NCBI GenBank assembly: GCA_963978545.1
Contig: OZ021723.1
Coordinates: forward strand, 97,806,002 to 97,870,001
Source of the DNA: Linyphia triangularis
Lineage: Eukaryota; Arthropoda; Arachnida; Araneae; Linyphiidae
Reading direction: 5' to 3'
Length of the DNA stretch: 64,000 nt
Part shown: piece after piece, positions 1 to 13,100 of the stretch
How the letters are laid out: each line of letters starts with the position of its first letter
Numbering within the stretch: the stretch's first letter is position 1
Translations under genes and position numbers: made by a program
The notes under the pieces: generated by a model
Databases searched by the model: none
The model's input: only the letters and a program-made list of their open reading frames with translations
What the model was told of the DNA's origin: nothing

Positions 1-75
1 AAATCAGGGAAATTCTTGGAAATCAATCAGGGAATTATCAGGGAACTTTTTTTCATGAATTTTGTGGCCATCCCG
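1..75. mobile_element. right end of a GTGGCCAC-family DNA element (family 1)
   Basis: Same sequence as the right ends of the copies at 24.6, 39.1, 43.0 and 55.2 kb, ending TTTTGTGGCCATCCCG. The rest of the copy is outside the window. Confidence 0.85.
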
Positions 76-183
76 AGTTAGATTGTGGAAAACTTTTAAC
101 AGGAGTGAAAAGGGGAACAAAATTAACTTAGAGTGGAAACTATCGATTTCAATGGGAAAAAATAATTGTGGGCTTTCTTCGCA

Positions 184-208
184 ACTCTCTCTCTCTCTCT
201 CTCTCTCT
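184..208. repeat. (CT)n microsatellite
   Basis: Run of CT dinucleotides directly visible. Confidence 0.95.
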
Positions 209-564
209 GCCCCTTAATTGCTAATAAAAAAAAAATGTGTTTTTAACTCTCTGGATCATTTCTTCCCTAAGTACAGCAATTCTCGCCGATTTCATAACGG
301 GCACCCCTATCTTATCTATCGATTTCAAGAGGAACTTGAGCTAGTGCCTGGGAACCATCTTCCCGAAGCACTAAATCGTCGGTCGACGAAGGACCCACTT
401 CTATCCCGACACCTGAAAAGGATGGTGTAAACGAGAAAGCAATAGCCACCTTCCACTTGTACGGAAAGCCTGATAGATGTCCCGGTCGTAAATTCCACGC
501 TTGCGAGAGATAAATTTGTCCGCTAACTCTTTATGGAGGGAGTTTCAAAGATATCGTTGTTGCG
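209..564. other. no feature recognised left of the array
   Basis: A 70-codon frame (218-430) has no recognisable product. The sequence GATATCGTTGTTGCGA just before 565 is shared with each unit end, so the array similarity begins slightly before its first full unit. Confidence 0.5.
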
Positions 565-2495
565 AATCTCCTGTCGTTATTAAGGAGAGGTAAAGTCGTG
601 AGCCAACGGTTTAAGTGTGTCGATAGGCTGCCTTGATATGGAGCGATATGTGTGAAAGGGTTTGGAAATATTACTTCTTTCTATTCCCACGGATGGGAGG
701 ATGTATCTGAGCATAAGATTTTTTTTCAATATGCTGGAAGTTTTAGAAGGCAAGGACACATTTCTATGAAAGATTTTAATTTACATGCCTGTAGGACAGT
801 TTTGCCAGACGTAGACATAAGATATCGTTGTTGCGAGTGTTAATCTCCTGTCGTTATTAAGGAGAGGTAAAGTCGTGAGCCAACGGTTTAAGTGTGTGGA
901 TAGGCTGCCTTGATATGGAGCGATATGTGTGAAAGGGTTTGGACATTTGGAAATATTATTTCTTTCTATTCCCACGGGTGGGAGGATGTATGTGAGCATA
1001 AGATTTTTTTTCAATATGCTGGAAGTTTTAGAAGGCAAGGACACATTTCTATGAAAGATTTTAATTTACATGCCTGTAGAACAGCGTTGCCAGACATAAG
1101 ATATCGTTGTTGCGAGTGTTAATCTCCTGTCGTTATTAAGGAGAGGTAAAGTCGTGAGCCAACGGTTTAAGTGTGTGGATAGGCTGCCTTGATATGGAGC
1201 GATATGTGTGAAAGGGTTTGGACATTTGGAAATATTATTTCTTTCTATTCCCACGGGTGGGAGGATGTATGTGAGCATAAGATTTTTTTTCAATATGCTG
1301 GAAGTTTTAGAAGGCAAGGACACATTTCTATGAAAGATTTTAATTTACATGCCTGTAGGACAGCTTTGCCAGACATAAGATATCGTTGTTGCGAGTGTTA
1401 ATCTCCTGTCGTTATTAAGGAGAGGTAAAGTCGTGAGCCAACGGTTTAAGTGTGTGGATAGGCTGCCTTGATATGGAGCGATATGTGTGAAAGGGTTTGG
1501 ACATTTGGAAATATTATTTCTTTCTATTCCCACGGGTGGGAGGATGTATGTGAGCATAAGATTTTTTTTCAATATGCTGGAAGTTTTAGAAGGCAAGGAC
1601 ACATTTCTATGAAAGATTTTAATTTACATGCCTGTAGAACAGCGTTGCCAGACATAAGATATCGTTGTTGCGAGTGTTAATCTCCTGTCGTTATTAAGGA
1701 GAGGTAAAGTCGTGAGCCAACGGTTTAAGTGTGTGGATAGGCTGCCTTGATATGGAGCGATATGTGTGAAAGGGTTTGGACATTTGGAAATATTATTTCT
1801 TTCTATTCCCACGGGTGGGAGGATGTATGTGAGCATAAGATTTTTTTTCAATATGCTGGAAGTTTTAGAAGGCAAGGACACATTTCTATGAAAGATTTTA
1901 ATTTACATGCCTGTAGGACAGTTTTGCCAGACGTAGACATAAGATATCGTTGTTGCGAGTGTTAATCTCCTGTCGTTATTAAGGAGAGGTAAAGTCGTGA
2001 GCCAACGGTTTAAGTGTGTGGATAGGCTGCCTTGATATGGAGCGATATGTGTGAAAGGGTTTGGACATTTGGAAATATTATTTCTTTCTATTCCCACGGG
2101 TGGGAGGATGTATGTGAGCATAAGATTTTTTTTCAATATGCTGGAAGTTTTAGAAGGCAAGGACACATTTCTATGAAAGATTTTAATTTACATGCCTGTA
2201 GGACAGCTTTGCCAGACATAAGATATCGTTGTTGCGAGTGTTAATCTCCTGTCGTTATTAAGGAGAGGTAAAGTCGTGAGCCAACGGTTTAAGTGTGTGG
2301 ATAGGCTGCCTTGATATGGAGCGATATGTGTGAAAGGGTTTGGACATTTGGAAATATTATTTCTTTCTATTCCCACGGGTGGGAGGATGTATGTGAGCAT
2401 AAGATTTTTTTTCAATATGCTGGAAGTTTTAGAAGGCAAGGACACATTTCTATGAAAGATTTTAATTTACATGCCTGTAGAACAGCGTTGCCAAA
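565..2495. repeat. tandem array, ~279-bp unit, 6 full units plus a partial seventh
   Basis: Units start (AATCTCCTGTCG) at 565, 842, 1121, 1400, 1679, 1964 and 2243, giving lengths 277, 279, 279, 279, 285, 279 and a 253-bp remnant. Units are nearly identical. Units 1 and 5 carry an extra GTAGAC; unit 1 lacks GACATTTGG. The 70- and 85-codon frames on both strands recur once per unit and are a by-product. No satellite, rRNA or snRNA recognised. Confidence 0.97.
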
Positions 2496-3711
2496 AATAG
2501 TATTTTTTTAATACTACGCTGTTGTTTTTCCTTCACTTATATTTCGACCTAGTGCCTTTCGTAGTACTTTTTAACGTGCTGGATGTCTTAGTTTTTGAAG
2601 TACTATTGATAATTCAATAGGTAAAAATATTATTAAATATACTATGTCCAAAATGCCCTTGTGAAAAATTACCTACCTAAGAATTTTAAGTCCGAGGTCT
2701 GGCAACGCTACTGTAGGAGACCAGCAAATTAATATTTTTGTAAAACATATAAATAATAGAATTACGAATATAAAAATAAACTTATAATTCATTATCTTTT
2801 CTTCTAAGCTGGAACTCTAGCTGGAAATGGATACTGGAAGCAAGGTGTACTAATTTCCAATTATATCCAGTGATTATTATTAAACTCAGTATACTTCAGT
2901 CAACTTTCGAAATATCATATAAATAACTAATTCCTAAAGTCAAGAAAACTTGTTTAATCTCAATAGTCAACTGTCTCGAAAATAGTTTAAAACGGCTCTA
3001 TGATCGAGTTGTCTCAAAATTTATTGATCTGGCAGGATAAAAAGCACACTTTTTTTTCGCTTTTGTAGATCTTTTTTCCGAAAAAGTAAAAGATTACAAG
3101 TTAAAAAAGCCTCTGAAAAAGGAAAATCTTTTCCGAGGAAGCATCCGCATCTCTTCGCTTCTCTTCCAAGAATCCGATGCCACGCGACTCTAAAACTGAT
3201 CGCTTCCATTTCCTTTTCTACTTAACTCCACACCCGGGCCTGAGTAAACAGAGAGAACTTTTATGTTCTATATTTATGCACGCGAGGACCCCTCGTTTAA
3301 TCGCGTGTGGCTCCACGCCAGGTGGAATATGTGACAAATCCAAATCCGTGAGAATCCCTATACTCTATAAATAAACTTGGATAATAACTCGCATTCATAT
3401 TGAGATAGATTTGTTTGACATGAGTCGTTGTTTCTGCTTGTGACGACGCATCTGTGACTGCACGATGAATGCAGTTTTTATAAGGTTCTTGGATGTGTTT
3501 GCTCTTCTGTGATCTTCCCTGAGGTTATGCGAGTTCAAATATTTAACTAATACTGGGTTTTCTTTGTAATTCCAGTTCATCCGTAGGTTCTGATGTCTAT
3601 CTTGCAAGGTTGGATTCATCTAACTTGCGTTATTTCGTTAATTATATGGATGGTCCGGTAAATCTATAGACTTATTTTCTATAATGGTTTTTGTTTTGGT
3701 ATGGATGACTA
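2496..3711. other. upstream non-coding stretch
   Basis: No exon recognised. TGGCAACGCTACTGT near 2699-2713 is an inverted near-copy of AACAGCGTTGCCA at the array edge. A GC-richer block around 3130-3350 is not repeated elsewhere in the window. Confidence 0.5.
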
Positions 3712-4420
3712 ATGTGACCAGATTTTTCTGACTAAAAGTCAGGATACGTCTCTGGCTATGAGGAAGTGGTCTTTTTTTTTTTTTTTTTTTTTTTTTTGGT
3801 ATTATATTTATGGGATTCGGAACACACAATTCTAAAATCTTCAATGTTCGAGGTTTTTCTGAAGATATATAATATACATTGTAATTCATACGTTTATGTA
3901 ACTTTTTTATTAACTTTCAGCCATACTTTACTTATATTTCTTATTTGAGGCTATTGAGTTAAAAAAAATTTTTAATTGATTTTAGGAAATCCAGAAACTC
4001 TCTGCAAGAATATGAAAAGTTAATTTTAGTTATTAACATATATTTCAGAGTATCCTCAGAAAGTTGTGTCTTCTCAGATGTCCAAATTTTATTAACAATA
4101 GCAAATGTTCTTTCAACGTCAGCAGTTGTTCCCGGCAAACTAAAGCCGCATTCCACAATTTTCATAACATTGACAATTTCAATTTAGTGCTAGTGGAAAT
4201 GGGAAAAAAATTTCACCCAATGTTTATCTATATAAATTTTCTCAGTTATCTACTCTATTAGTTTTTCTTGATTAACGAAGTCCTGAAAAAGAACATTTTT
4301 GTTTTGTTTAGAAGGACTTTTGCGGGATTCCGTAAAGTAAAAGCGGGACAATTTAGCGGGACAGAGAGGTGAAAAGCGGAACTGCCCCGCCAAAATCGGG
4401 ACGTCTTGTCACATTCATCC
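3712..4420 (-). mobile_element. hAT transposon relic
   Basis: The - strand frame at 3959-4165 encodes LPGTTADVERTFAIVNKIWT and EKTQLSEDTLKYMLITKIN, the hAT C-terminal dimerisation region (S/T-x-A-x-V-E-R-x-F...N). Flanks show imperfect inverted ends (AATGTGACCAGA near 3710-3721; TCTTGTCACATT near 4404-4415). Most of the transposase is missing; no clear TSD. Confidence 0.7.
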
Positions 4421-4745
4421 AGGGTGACCTTATTCCAACTTGGCCTGAGTACAAACATCAAAACTATCACTTGGTTTCGTTGGGTTAGGTTAAAGTACTT
4501 GTGTAAAAAATATCACGTGCTTATCTTTGTTTTCCATACAAATAAGCATCCCCTATACTGAAAGATGGGAGAACTATTCTATATGTATTTAGTATGGAGG
4601 CTAGATTCGCAAACTCTCAAGTAACAACTTACCATTTTGCGTTTTGTAGCCGCGACCACTATTAAAATATATATTCTTCTATTGTCTCTTAACAAAGTAA
4701 CTGCCAGATAATTTTGACACTGAATATCTTTCTGTTTCTTCGTAG

Positions 4746-5042
4746 GTCAGTCTCGTCCACCCCGTATCACTGAGCATCCCTCGGACGTGCTCGTCCGCAA
4801 GCATGAGCCGGCCACCCTCAACTGCAAAGCGGAGGGTCGACCCCCGCCCACCGTCCAGTGGTATCACGAAGGGGCGAGAGTAGGGGACAACGCCAACAGG
4901 ATGCTCCTACCCTCTGGGTCACTCTTCTTCCTGCACGTTCTGCACAACTCCAAGAGAGAGCACGACACTGGGACGTACTGGTGTCAGGCCACAAACGAAG
5001 CTGGAACCGTGAGGAGTAGAAATGCCACGCTCGAAGTCGCTG
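4746..5042 (+). CDS. robo: Robo exon 1 of window: Ig domain 1
   Basis: Begins after CTTCGTAG in phase 1 (one base supplied by an upstream exon, giving [12 protein letters not shown] as in arthropod Robo1) and ends before GTGAGT in phase 1. Encodes a complete Ig1: first Cys in [17 protein letters not shown], second in [15 protein letters not shown], and the [11 protein letters not shown] strand typical of Robo Ig1, which in the family is the main Slit-binding domain together with Ig2. About 99 codons. The exon is strikingly GC-rich compared with the exons after 30 kb. An alternative acceptor five bases downstream (AGGTCAG/TCT) would break the phase-1 join. Confidence 0.93.
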
Positions 5043-8000
5043 GTGAGTTGTTAAATTTTTTATTTCATTATTCATAAGCTTTAAAATATTATACGCCCCT
5101 GCTCAGAGCCCGATCAAGGCTTTGTGGGAAGGGAAGCTCGATTTTCAACCGGGGACCCTATTGCAATGTGTGAGGTTGACTCATGAAGTCAATACAAAAA
5201 TTTACCGAATGAAATCACTTAAAATCTCACTTTGTTGTAAAAAATACAACCCGGGGGTCCCCCCCCCCCCTGTGTACGACCCTGCTATAGAGTATATTCT
5301 GAAACCAAATAGGGTATATTTATAAAGGGAGTGCTTCTTTATAGTATCTTATTCGTTCACAGGTATGTGTTTACCATGTCTAGTCACATTACAATACCAA
5401 GCCAAAATTCTAGAATTTGCTTCCATATTCCATCCGGTTGATATTTTTTTTACTTGTCCGTGGATGGAATGTAGTGCACAAGTTTATATTATTTTCGAGA
5501 TCATTAATTGATCATCAACTTCATTCAGCCTATCTAACACGAGTTCCCAAGTAGCGATTATTTCTTTCTAAATTCAAGTGTCCTCTAATTCCATGTCTAA
5601 TTGTTCACCAGGCCATGAAGCCTCAGTAATTACATGGATTCTCGTACAGCTAAACAAAGAATAAAACAGAACACGCTATTAGAATTTTCCGTTTTCTCAT
5701 GGGTGGTTGGTGGTACTTACTTGCATCAGTTTCTATGTTGCGGGCTATGGGCTTAAGCTTTTTAAATTTTTTTTAACGAATTTTGGTAAAGAAAAAAAAA
5801 AAGACTACCTTGCTCCTATGTATAACTGGATTCTTATAACACATAACTGAGTAAAGAGTCCTTTTCGGATTGGTTAAAAATCATTTTCATAAATATATAA
5901 ATAAAATAATTAAATTACGTTAATCCTCTTTAAAAATATAAATGATTTAATTAAAGACAATTAATTTGTTGTCATATAGACCAAGAAACCAAAACCTCAA
6001 AAAATGGAATCACAGGCATCCTTGCAAAATTGCAACTCCTTTCGACTGTCTCGTATCCCTTTTCTTGGAAAATTGACATACTAGTTCAAACTGAATTTTA
6101 AGTGCATAGAATTCAAGTTAGCAGTGCTCGACGCGCCAGCTCTGCGACATTGTGATCTGGGTATTTCCGACGGGACGGGAGCCAAAACTTTTTTTCCCTT
6201 CCGTTCTCAAATTCAAATTCCAACCATTGCCAATAGCGAATAGAAATCTCTCGTTCCACTTTCGTGCAGTATGGCCAACCAATCACCGCTGCACGTTTTC
6301 TTCAAGGGTTTAATCCCAAGAAAACGCCCGCTCTGCGTAATTTATCTTCTTTTTTCTTTTCTTCATAATCCCCCATTCAACCCAAAGTCACGTGCTCCTT
6401 TGAACGTCTCTATTACTAAGTCATAAATCTATTTTTCTCTGATGTATCTTTTCCTGGTATCTTTCTCTGGATGCTGTTTCATCGAATGCTTTTGGCCGTT
6501 TGTGGTAGAGTTTTTTTTATATATCTCTTTTATATAGAAAAGGCCTCTTGAAAAGATGTTTTGATGGAAACCGAACCGTGATCGAAGCAACTGAGAGGTC
6601 TATTGTTGGGAGAAGCTCATAACGCTTGGTGATTTATTAGCATTGAGGGGTGTGCCAAGATGTCGTGATTTGTTCGTTTTTTTCTTTTTCTCTTAGAGGA
6701 TAATAAATGAATGACTTTAAAAGACATTATAACACTTTTTAATTCTTATCAAGTGTGAAAAGCCATCTTTGTAAAGAAAAGATCTTCGTACAGAAGTCGC
6801 AATAAAGATAGTATGTTTGATGCCACTTCATAAAAATATAAATACTATTACAAAATTTGAACTCCAGATATTGATAGGAAGGGGATAATTTTGTTTTTGT
6901 ATTTCCTTATGTGGACACAAAAAAAGTATTTAGTGGTTATAATTTAATATATTGAAGCAGGTGCGTGGCGAGGAGGATGTGCAATATAAATCGTTCCGAA
7001 CTTATTCTTCGATCTCATTAAGAATACGAAATCCAGTCGAGATTTTAATCGTTTTTACGTATGCATATACGTTATTCCCCAAAGCAGAATTTTCAAAATT
7101 ATTTGCCATGATTACTTATTACTGATATTTGTATCAATTCTATCTCTTCGACATAGTTTTATATATTTCCTCTTCCCAAAAAAATCTAGCTAAACTCCTG
7201 ACTTTTGACGTAAAAACAATCACCTTTCATTTAGGAAAATAATGTAAATGAGCGTACTACTTTTAAAACAAGACGTAAAATCTGACCAGGGTCTGTAACC
7301 TCCCCCAGTTGTCGAGGACTAATCTGAAACGAATCTAAAGCAAGCTATCATTTTATACCAAAACAACAAACGACAAAGAACTCTCCGATGCAACTATCAC
7401 CACGCAATTTTTCTTGTTTTTAAAACCCTTTTGTTACTCTTAAGGAAACATAGTACATTCTCTAAATTTGTGAACTTTTGTCACAGTTCTGTTTTCTAAA
7501 GGTCGATCTCCTCTCTATGGGAGATCCACATTTAATCTCCACTAAAAGCCTTCACTCCCACCACCTCACTCAAGAAGAGTGCAACTGATTAATATTAATA
7601 ATATTCTGGTCACGTGGTACCTTACTGCGAGGTCCGGTCCACGCATCTTGACCTCACCCCCTTGGGGTGCACTTGTCTCCATTATCGTCTGAAAAAAAAA
7701 AAGATCCATTCCGTTTTGAGAGGACGGTATATAAGGTTGGGGGTGGCATCTCATAAGCGTGCCTCCCCCTCCCACGCTAAATGAACGGGAGGATTGTTGA
7801 GTGCTATGTGGTCGTAAGGCCGGTAGTCCTTATTGGAGGACGAAGAAACGGTTTCGGGCTCGATTATCCGAACCTCTCGTATCTGATTATACGTGCTGGT
7901 CGGTTTGTGGCTGGTGATTAATGCAATTTATTGAAAATAATTTTTTGAAGAACTTATAAAAAAAAAAAAAAAGAATGGTTCTAAATAATCACCAGAGGTG

Positions 8001-10046
8001 AAGCTATGAGTACTTTTTTAGCAAAATGCTAAAGAACTTTTTTAAATACTAATAATGTAACCGATAAAAGCAAAGTTTTTAATATAAATCCTTTATGTGT
8101 ATTGCCAATTTTTATATTCATTAACATAGAGCCGATTTTGTTTTCAGCGTGTGCTTGGTGTTTGCATCTAATTTTAAGTATTAAAAACATCTCTATCGGC
8201 AAAATATGCTTCAAACTACGTTTAAAAATTTATGCATTGAAAATGAATGTGAATTTATGCACTCTTATTCAAATATCTTTTTTTATTCTGATTTAAACTG
8301 TTTTATTATTAATTAAAACAATTTTGGCAACAGGAAAGAGTTTTTTTTCAAGGATCGGTTAAATGCTATTTCAGCGCGATTGGATGACGGCAAGTTGGTT
8401 TATTAGTATTTCGTAGAAGCGACCATTTAGTCACAATGACAGCCACCAAAATTTGATAGAATGCATTGTCATCGACATCGAATCTATCTCTGCCAAGTTT
8501 CAGACCGATTGGATGACGGCAAAGGGATTAATTAGGTCTCGGCAGATTTGCCCGCCATCGACCATACGCACTAGATCGAAGTTAATATAAAGGATTTAAA
8601 AATAGAAAAATAGATTTTTTTTTTTTAAACAATAAACATATTTTTTTAAATCATTTTTGTTACCCATAGATAGTCATCGATCTAAAGAACAAACAAGCTG
8701 AAGGTTGAAAAGTATTTGATATTTGGTATGAAATAGCTTTATATATAAAATTCATATGGATTTCAGAATATTTAGAATAATCTAATTATACTACTATAGA
8801 TTAAACGTCAAGAGTAATCGTGGAACTAGTAATCATTTTAGCATTTTGCGCAAAAGAAAATTATAACTTTTGCTTTTTTACTACCGAAATCTTGTACGCC
8901 AGCTGAAACACTGATAATCGTATTCATTACTTTTGGTTTTTATATCATTTTGATGATATAGTTTCTATAAGTTTTCCTAATTAAATACTGGTAATCTGTC
9001 ATGAAAACTTCTCTTAGGAATTTTATACTGCTCTTAGCAATTCAAGTGTTTTGACTGTGTGTACTGTATGGTCCTTTTGTGGCACTTGCGCCATGGAAAA
9101 TTCAATACAACTGTTCTATTATTCAGTCTTTTCGGGCCGAAGTTCTGGTTAGTCAACGCGCTAGTTTGTATGAATGCAATCATGGATTAGAATCAGTTTT
9201 TCAAAATGTGCTTCGGAAAAATGATTCAAACAGCCTAATGTGGTAAACTTGGTTATGAAATCTGAATACAGCGTGTTTCTCGTTTCCCTAACGAAAAAGG
9301 ACTCTTATTATCCCTTTATTGGGTAGTGCAGCCCAAACGGTCACTTTTGCAAGATCCAGTGGTTTTTCAAAACACACACCGACGGATTTTCAATACCTCC
9401 TATTCACCAGTTTTGTTTATTGCCAAATTCATCCATTTAAAATTCCGTACCTGTCTATCCGGCGTACCACTTGACTCTTCTTTCGGTCTTTCACTGATTA
9501 ACAGCTATGCCATTTCAAAGTTAATGATATAGCTTTCTGAAAGATACTGTATACACCGGCAATAGTTTATTTTTAAATCCTTTATATTACCTTCGATTTT
9601 GTGTGTGGGTGGGTGGCTCTGTATGTCGATTGCAGGCGAATTCTGCGGAAGCCTAAATCACCCCCTTGCCGTCATCCAATCGGGCTGAAGCTTGAGAGAT
9701 AGATTAGATGTCGATGACAATGCGCTCTATCAAAATTGAGCAGCTGTCACTATCGCCGAAAGGTTGCTGAAATAGTAAAAATCCAACTTGCCGTCATCCC
9801 AATCGTGCTGAAATAGCATTTGACCGATCATTGAAGAAACTTTTTCCTGTTGCCAAAATTGTTTTAATAAATAAATAATAAAATTGCTTTTAATCAGAAT
9901 AAATAAAAGATATTTGAATGTCAGTGCATAAATTCGCATTCATTTCGAACACTAGAAAGACTGAAACTTAGTATATACCTATATTGCCCAAAAGCAGTCA
10001 AAATGATTGCATAGTGAAAGAATAGTTAACATGTAAAGACATTTGT

Positions 10047-10138
<92 letters not shown>

Positions 10139-13100
10139 GGAAATGCAGGAGGGGTAGGTAACTACAATTATTAATAAACGCATTTATATGTTGTACAAAA
10201 TTCCAAGAAATTGTGTCATTATATACATAATTGTTTTTCTAACTAAAATTAAAGAGCAGTCAAAATGACATCCTTTGGGCAATCTAGTGTTAATGAATAA
10301 ATTTTGAAAAGTAGTTTGCACCATGTTTTGCTGATAAGAGATGTTTGCAATATTTCGAATTAGATGCGCACGCTGGCAACAGAAACGACGCTTTTGTTAA
10401 CGAATATAAAAATTGGCAATGCATATAAAGGGTTTATATTAAAAACCTTTTTTTTTTATGGGTTATGTTATTTACTGGAAAACACTAGTTTAAAATCCAT
10501 GGAAAGTTGACATAAACCGTATCATGCTTCCAACAGCGCTTTAGAAAAGTTTTTCGTCTGGTGGCGATGCGCGTCGGCCTTCCGCCCTGGGAGGGGCCAC
10601 GTGAAAGCGAATGGCCTTAATGGTTTTAAACACCTGTTATTATCTTGTACCCTTTATTAGAGTTGAACCTGCTCTTGCCTCTATTCTTTCTTGTCCAAGA
10701 CTTCTGGCGCTTCTCTTTCACGATTGGTACTGCTTTCCAAAATGAAAAGGAACTCACTTACTCTTCAGAGACTGACCTTACTCTTCTCACGATAGCATTG
10801 AATGGGAGGGTATTCTTCTATTCAAGAGGCAATTCCCTTTAAAATTACCTCCCGGAAATTTCCCAATCTGCTTGAATTTCTTAGAATGTTGTTACGGTGT
10901 TTGGTGCAACTTGACTATCGGGTGCCCCCATGTTAGTAAAATTTAATTTAACTAGCCATATTGTCGCAATACTTTTCAAACTATGAATGTCACAAGTTAT
11001 TATTATTATTTTGAAAATCTCCGCTTTACTAAACTATGGACTTTTACGCTTTTGATACTAGGTTAGCTGAATGTTCAATTTGGCAAGAAATTTTTACGAC
11101 TGATGTTGTAATATTAATGATTTTCGGCAAATACATGTCGGTAGTTTTGTTCAGAAACGCAAATATTTTATGAATTTTTCATAATTATGAACTATTTTAT
11201 GAATTATGAACTATTTTATGAATTATGAACTATTTTATGAATTATGAACAATTCATAAAATATTTGTCTGCGACACAACTTTAAAAAAAAATTGAATTTC
11301 ACTAGTTGACTCTAAAGAAAAAATTTAAGAGTTCTCCAAAGTAGCTGGGCATTTGAAAATCGATAATTTATTAACATTTGGAAATTGGACAAAGCTTTTT
11401 TTTTTCTTTCATAGAAACTAACTACAGTCTAATTTAATTACAATGGGGAAGTTACTAAAAAATACTTACAGAGCCATCTGTTGATGAAAAAGTTACTTTA
11501 TTTCATTTTTGGGAAAACCTCATCTTCCTATTCTCAAATTTTCTTCACCTAACGATTTTTCAAATGCCCTGTTACATTTATATCGTACTGTAATTGTAAT
11601 ATTTGGACTTCAGTTGTCTCTCATTTCTTATTTCAGCTAATGGCTTTCATAGTATTTTGTCTCAAATAATTAATGACCTTTATTCTTCGACTATTATTAT
11701 TATTCGCCCTAAAATTCTTAATATTCATTGAATTTTTTGTTTCTCCCTAAAATTCCTTAAACTGTTCTTAAATGTTTCGATAATTCCTAAAAAAAATTAA
11801 TAGCCTCGAAATTTGCTCCAAAACCCGCGAAAAAAATCAAGATAATTTTCAAGAGGAGAATCTTTTCTGAGAATTTAATAATTATCCAATTTTTTTGAAA
11901 AAATTGACAGTTTTTTACCGGTATTAAAACATGCTTTGAAAATATGAATGTCTTTGTTAGGAGCCTATGTCAGCTTTTAAAGAAATATCCTTTAATTTTT
12001 TAGCATTATTATCCCTAAAAATTTTGGAATTATCCCTAAAATTCCTACTTAATTTTTTTTAGAAAACTCTCTGCGCTCCCTGTAATTATTTTATGTGATT
12101 ATAATAGTTCCACCTTTGTGGTAAAAATAATATAATTAAATACGATCTAAATGTAACAGGACATTTGAAAAATCGTTAAGTCGAGAAAATTTGAGAGTAA
12201 GAAGATACGGTTTTCCCAGAAATGAAATAAAGTAACTTTTTCATCAACAGATGGCACTGTAAATATTTTGAGTAACTCCCCCGTTGTTATTAAATTAGAC
12301 TAGTTAGTTTCTATGAAAAGAAAAAAATGCTGTATCCAATTTCCAAATGTTTATAAATTATCGACTTTTCAAATGCTCAGCTACTTTAGAGCACTCTTAA
12401 ATTTTTTCTTTAGAGTTAACCTGTGAAATTCAATTTTTTTAACGTTGTGTCGCAGACAAATATTTTATGAATTGTTCATAATTCATAAAATAGTTGCGTT
12501 TCTGAACAAAACTACCGACATGTATTTGCCGAAAATCATTAATATTACAGCATCAGTAGTAAAAATTTCTTGCCAAATTGAACATTCAACTAACCCTAAA
12601 GTATCAAACGCGTGAAAATGTTCCCACATTCTTCTATTTCAAGATTGTGGGCATTTAATTAAAATAAAAAAGACTTGCTGTTTTCTGATGAAGTATGTCT
12701 ATAAGATTTCCTCTCTTTTTTTTGCATTAAAAAGGCTCAAGTACCGGGCCCTCGAAACGTGTCAACTTGGCAATGTCCGCCAGATACCCACTCACAGACA
12801 CATCAGTTGAGGTGTTGCTTTTTTTTTTTTAAATTTTGAGATGCTCTCTCACCCAAGTGCATCTTTTAATTTCATTCTGGAGTACTTCCGCAAACACTTA
12901 ACCATTGAAATATACGATGGGGCTGCTCTTCGTGGGTGGCTTCTTGGCATGTGTCTGTTTGCTTCAAGCAAAGATGGATTTAGACTTGCAAAAAAAAAGT
13001 ATTTGGATTCTTGCATTTACTGGTCACTGCTGTCTCAGACTAACGGGCAAGAGATTTAAAATCATGTTGACAAATGATTACAATTGCGTGTCACGGTGAA

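Larger units (their letters stand above)
9571..10472 (+). mobile_element. dispersed repeat family 2, copy b (interrupted)
   Basis: Left part 9571-9949 and right part 10290-10472 join into one family-2 copy. The middle is an inserted element (9950-10289). Confidence 0.85.

Noticed and set aside
565..2495. CRISPR-like array
   Set aside because: Whole 279-bp units repeat with no short-repeat/unique-spacer pattern, and the locus is animal nuclear DNA.
652..2511. Repeated 70-codon (+) and 85-codon (-) open frames
   Set aside because: They recur once per 279-bp tandem unit with near-identical DNA and have no recognised domain; open by repetition, not selection.
9998..10183. Small - strand ORF rich in Val/Cys
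   Set aside because: It is the translation of the (CA)44 microsatellite.
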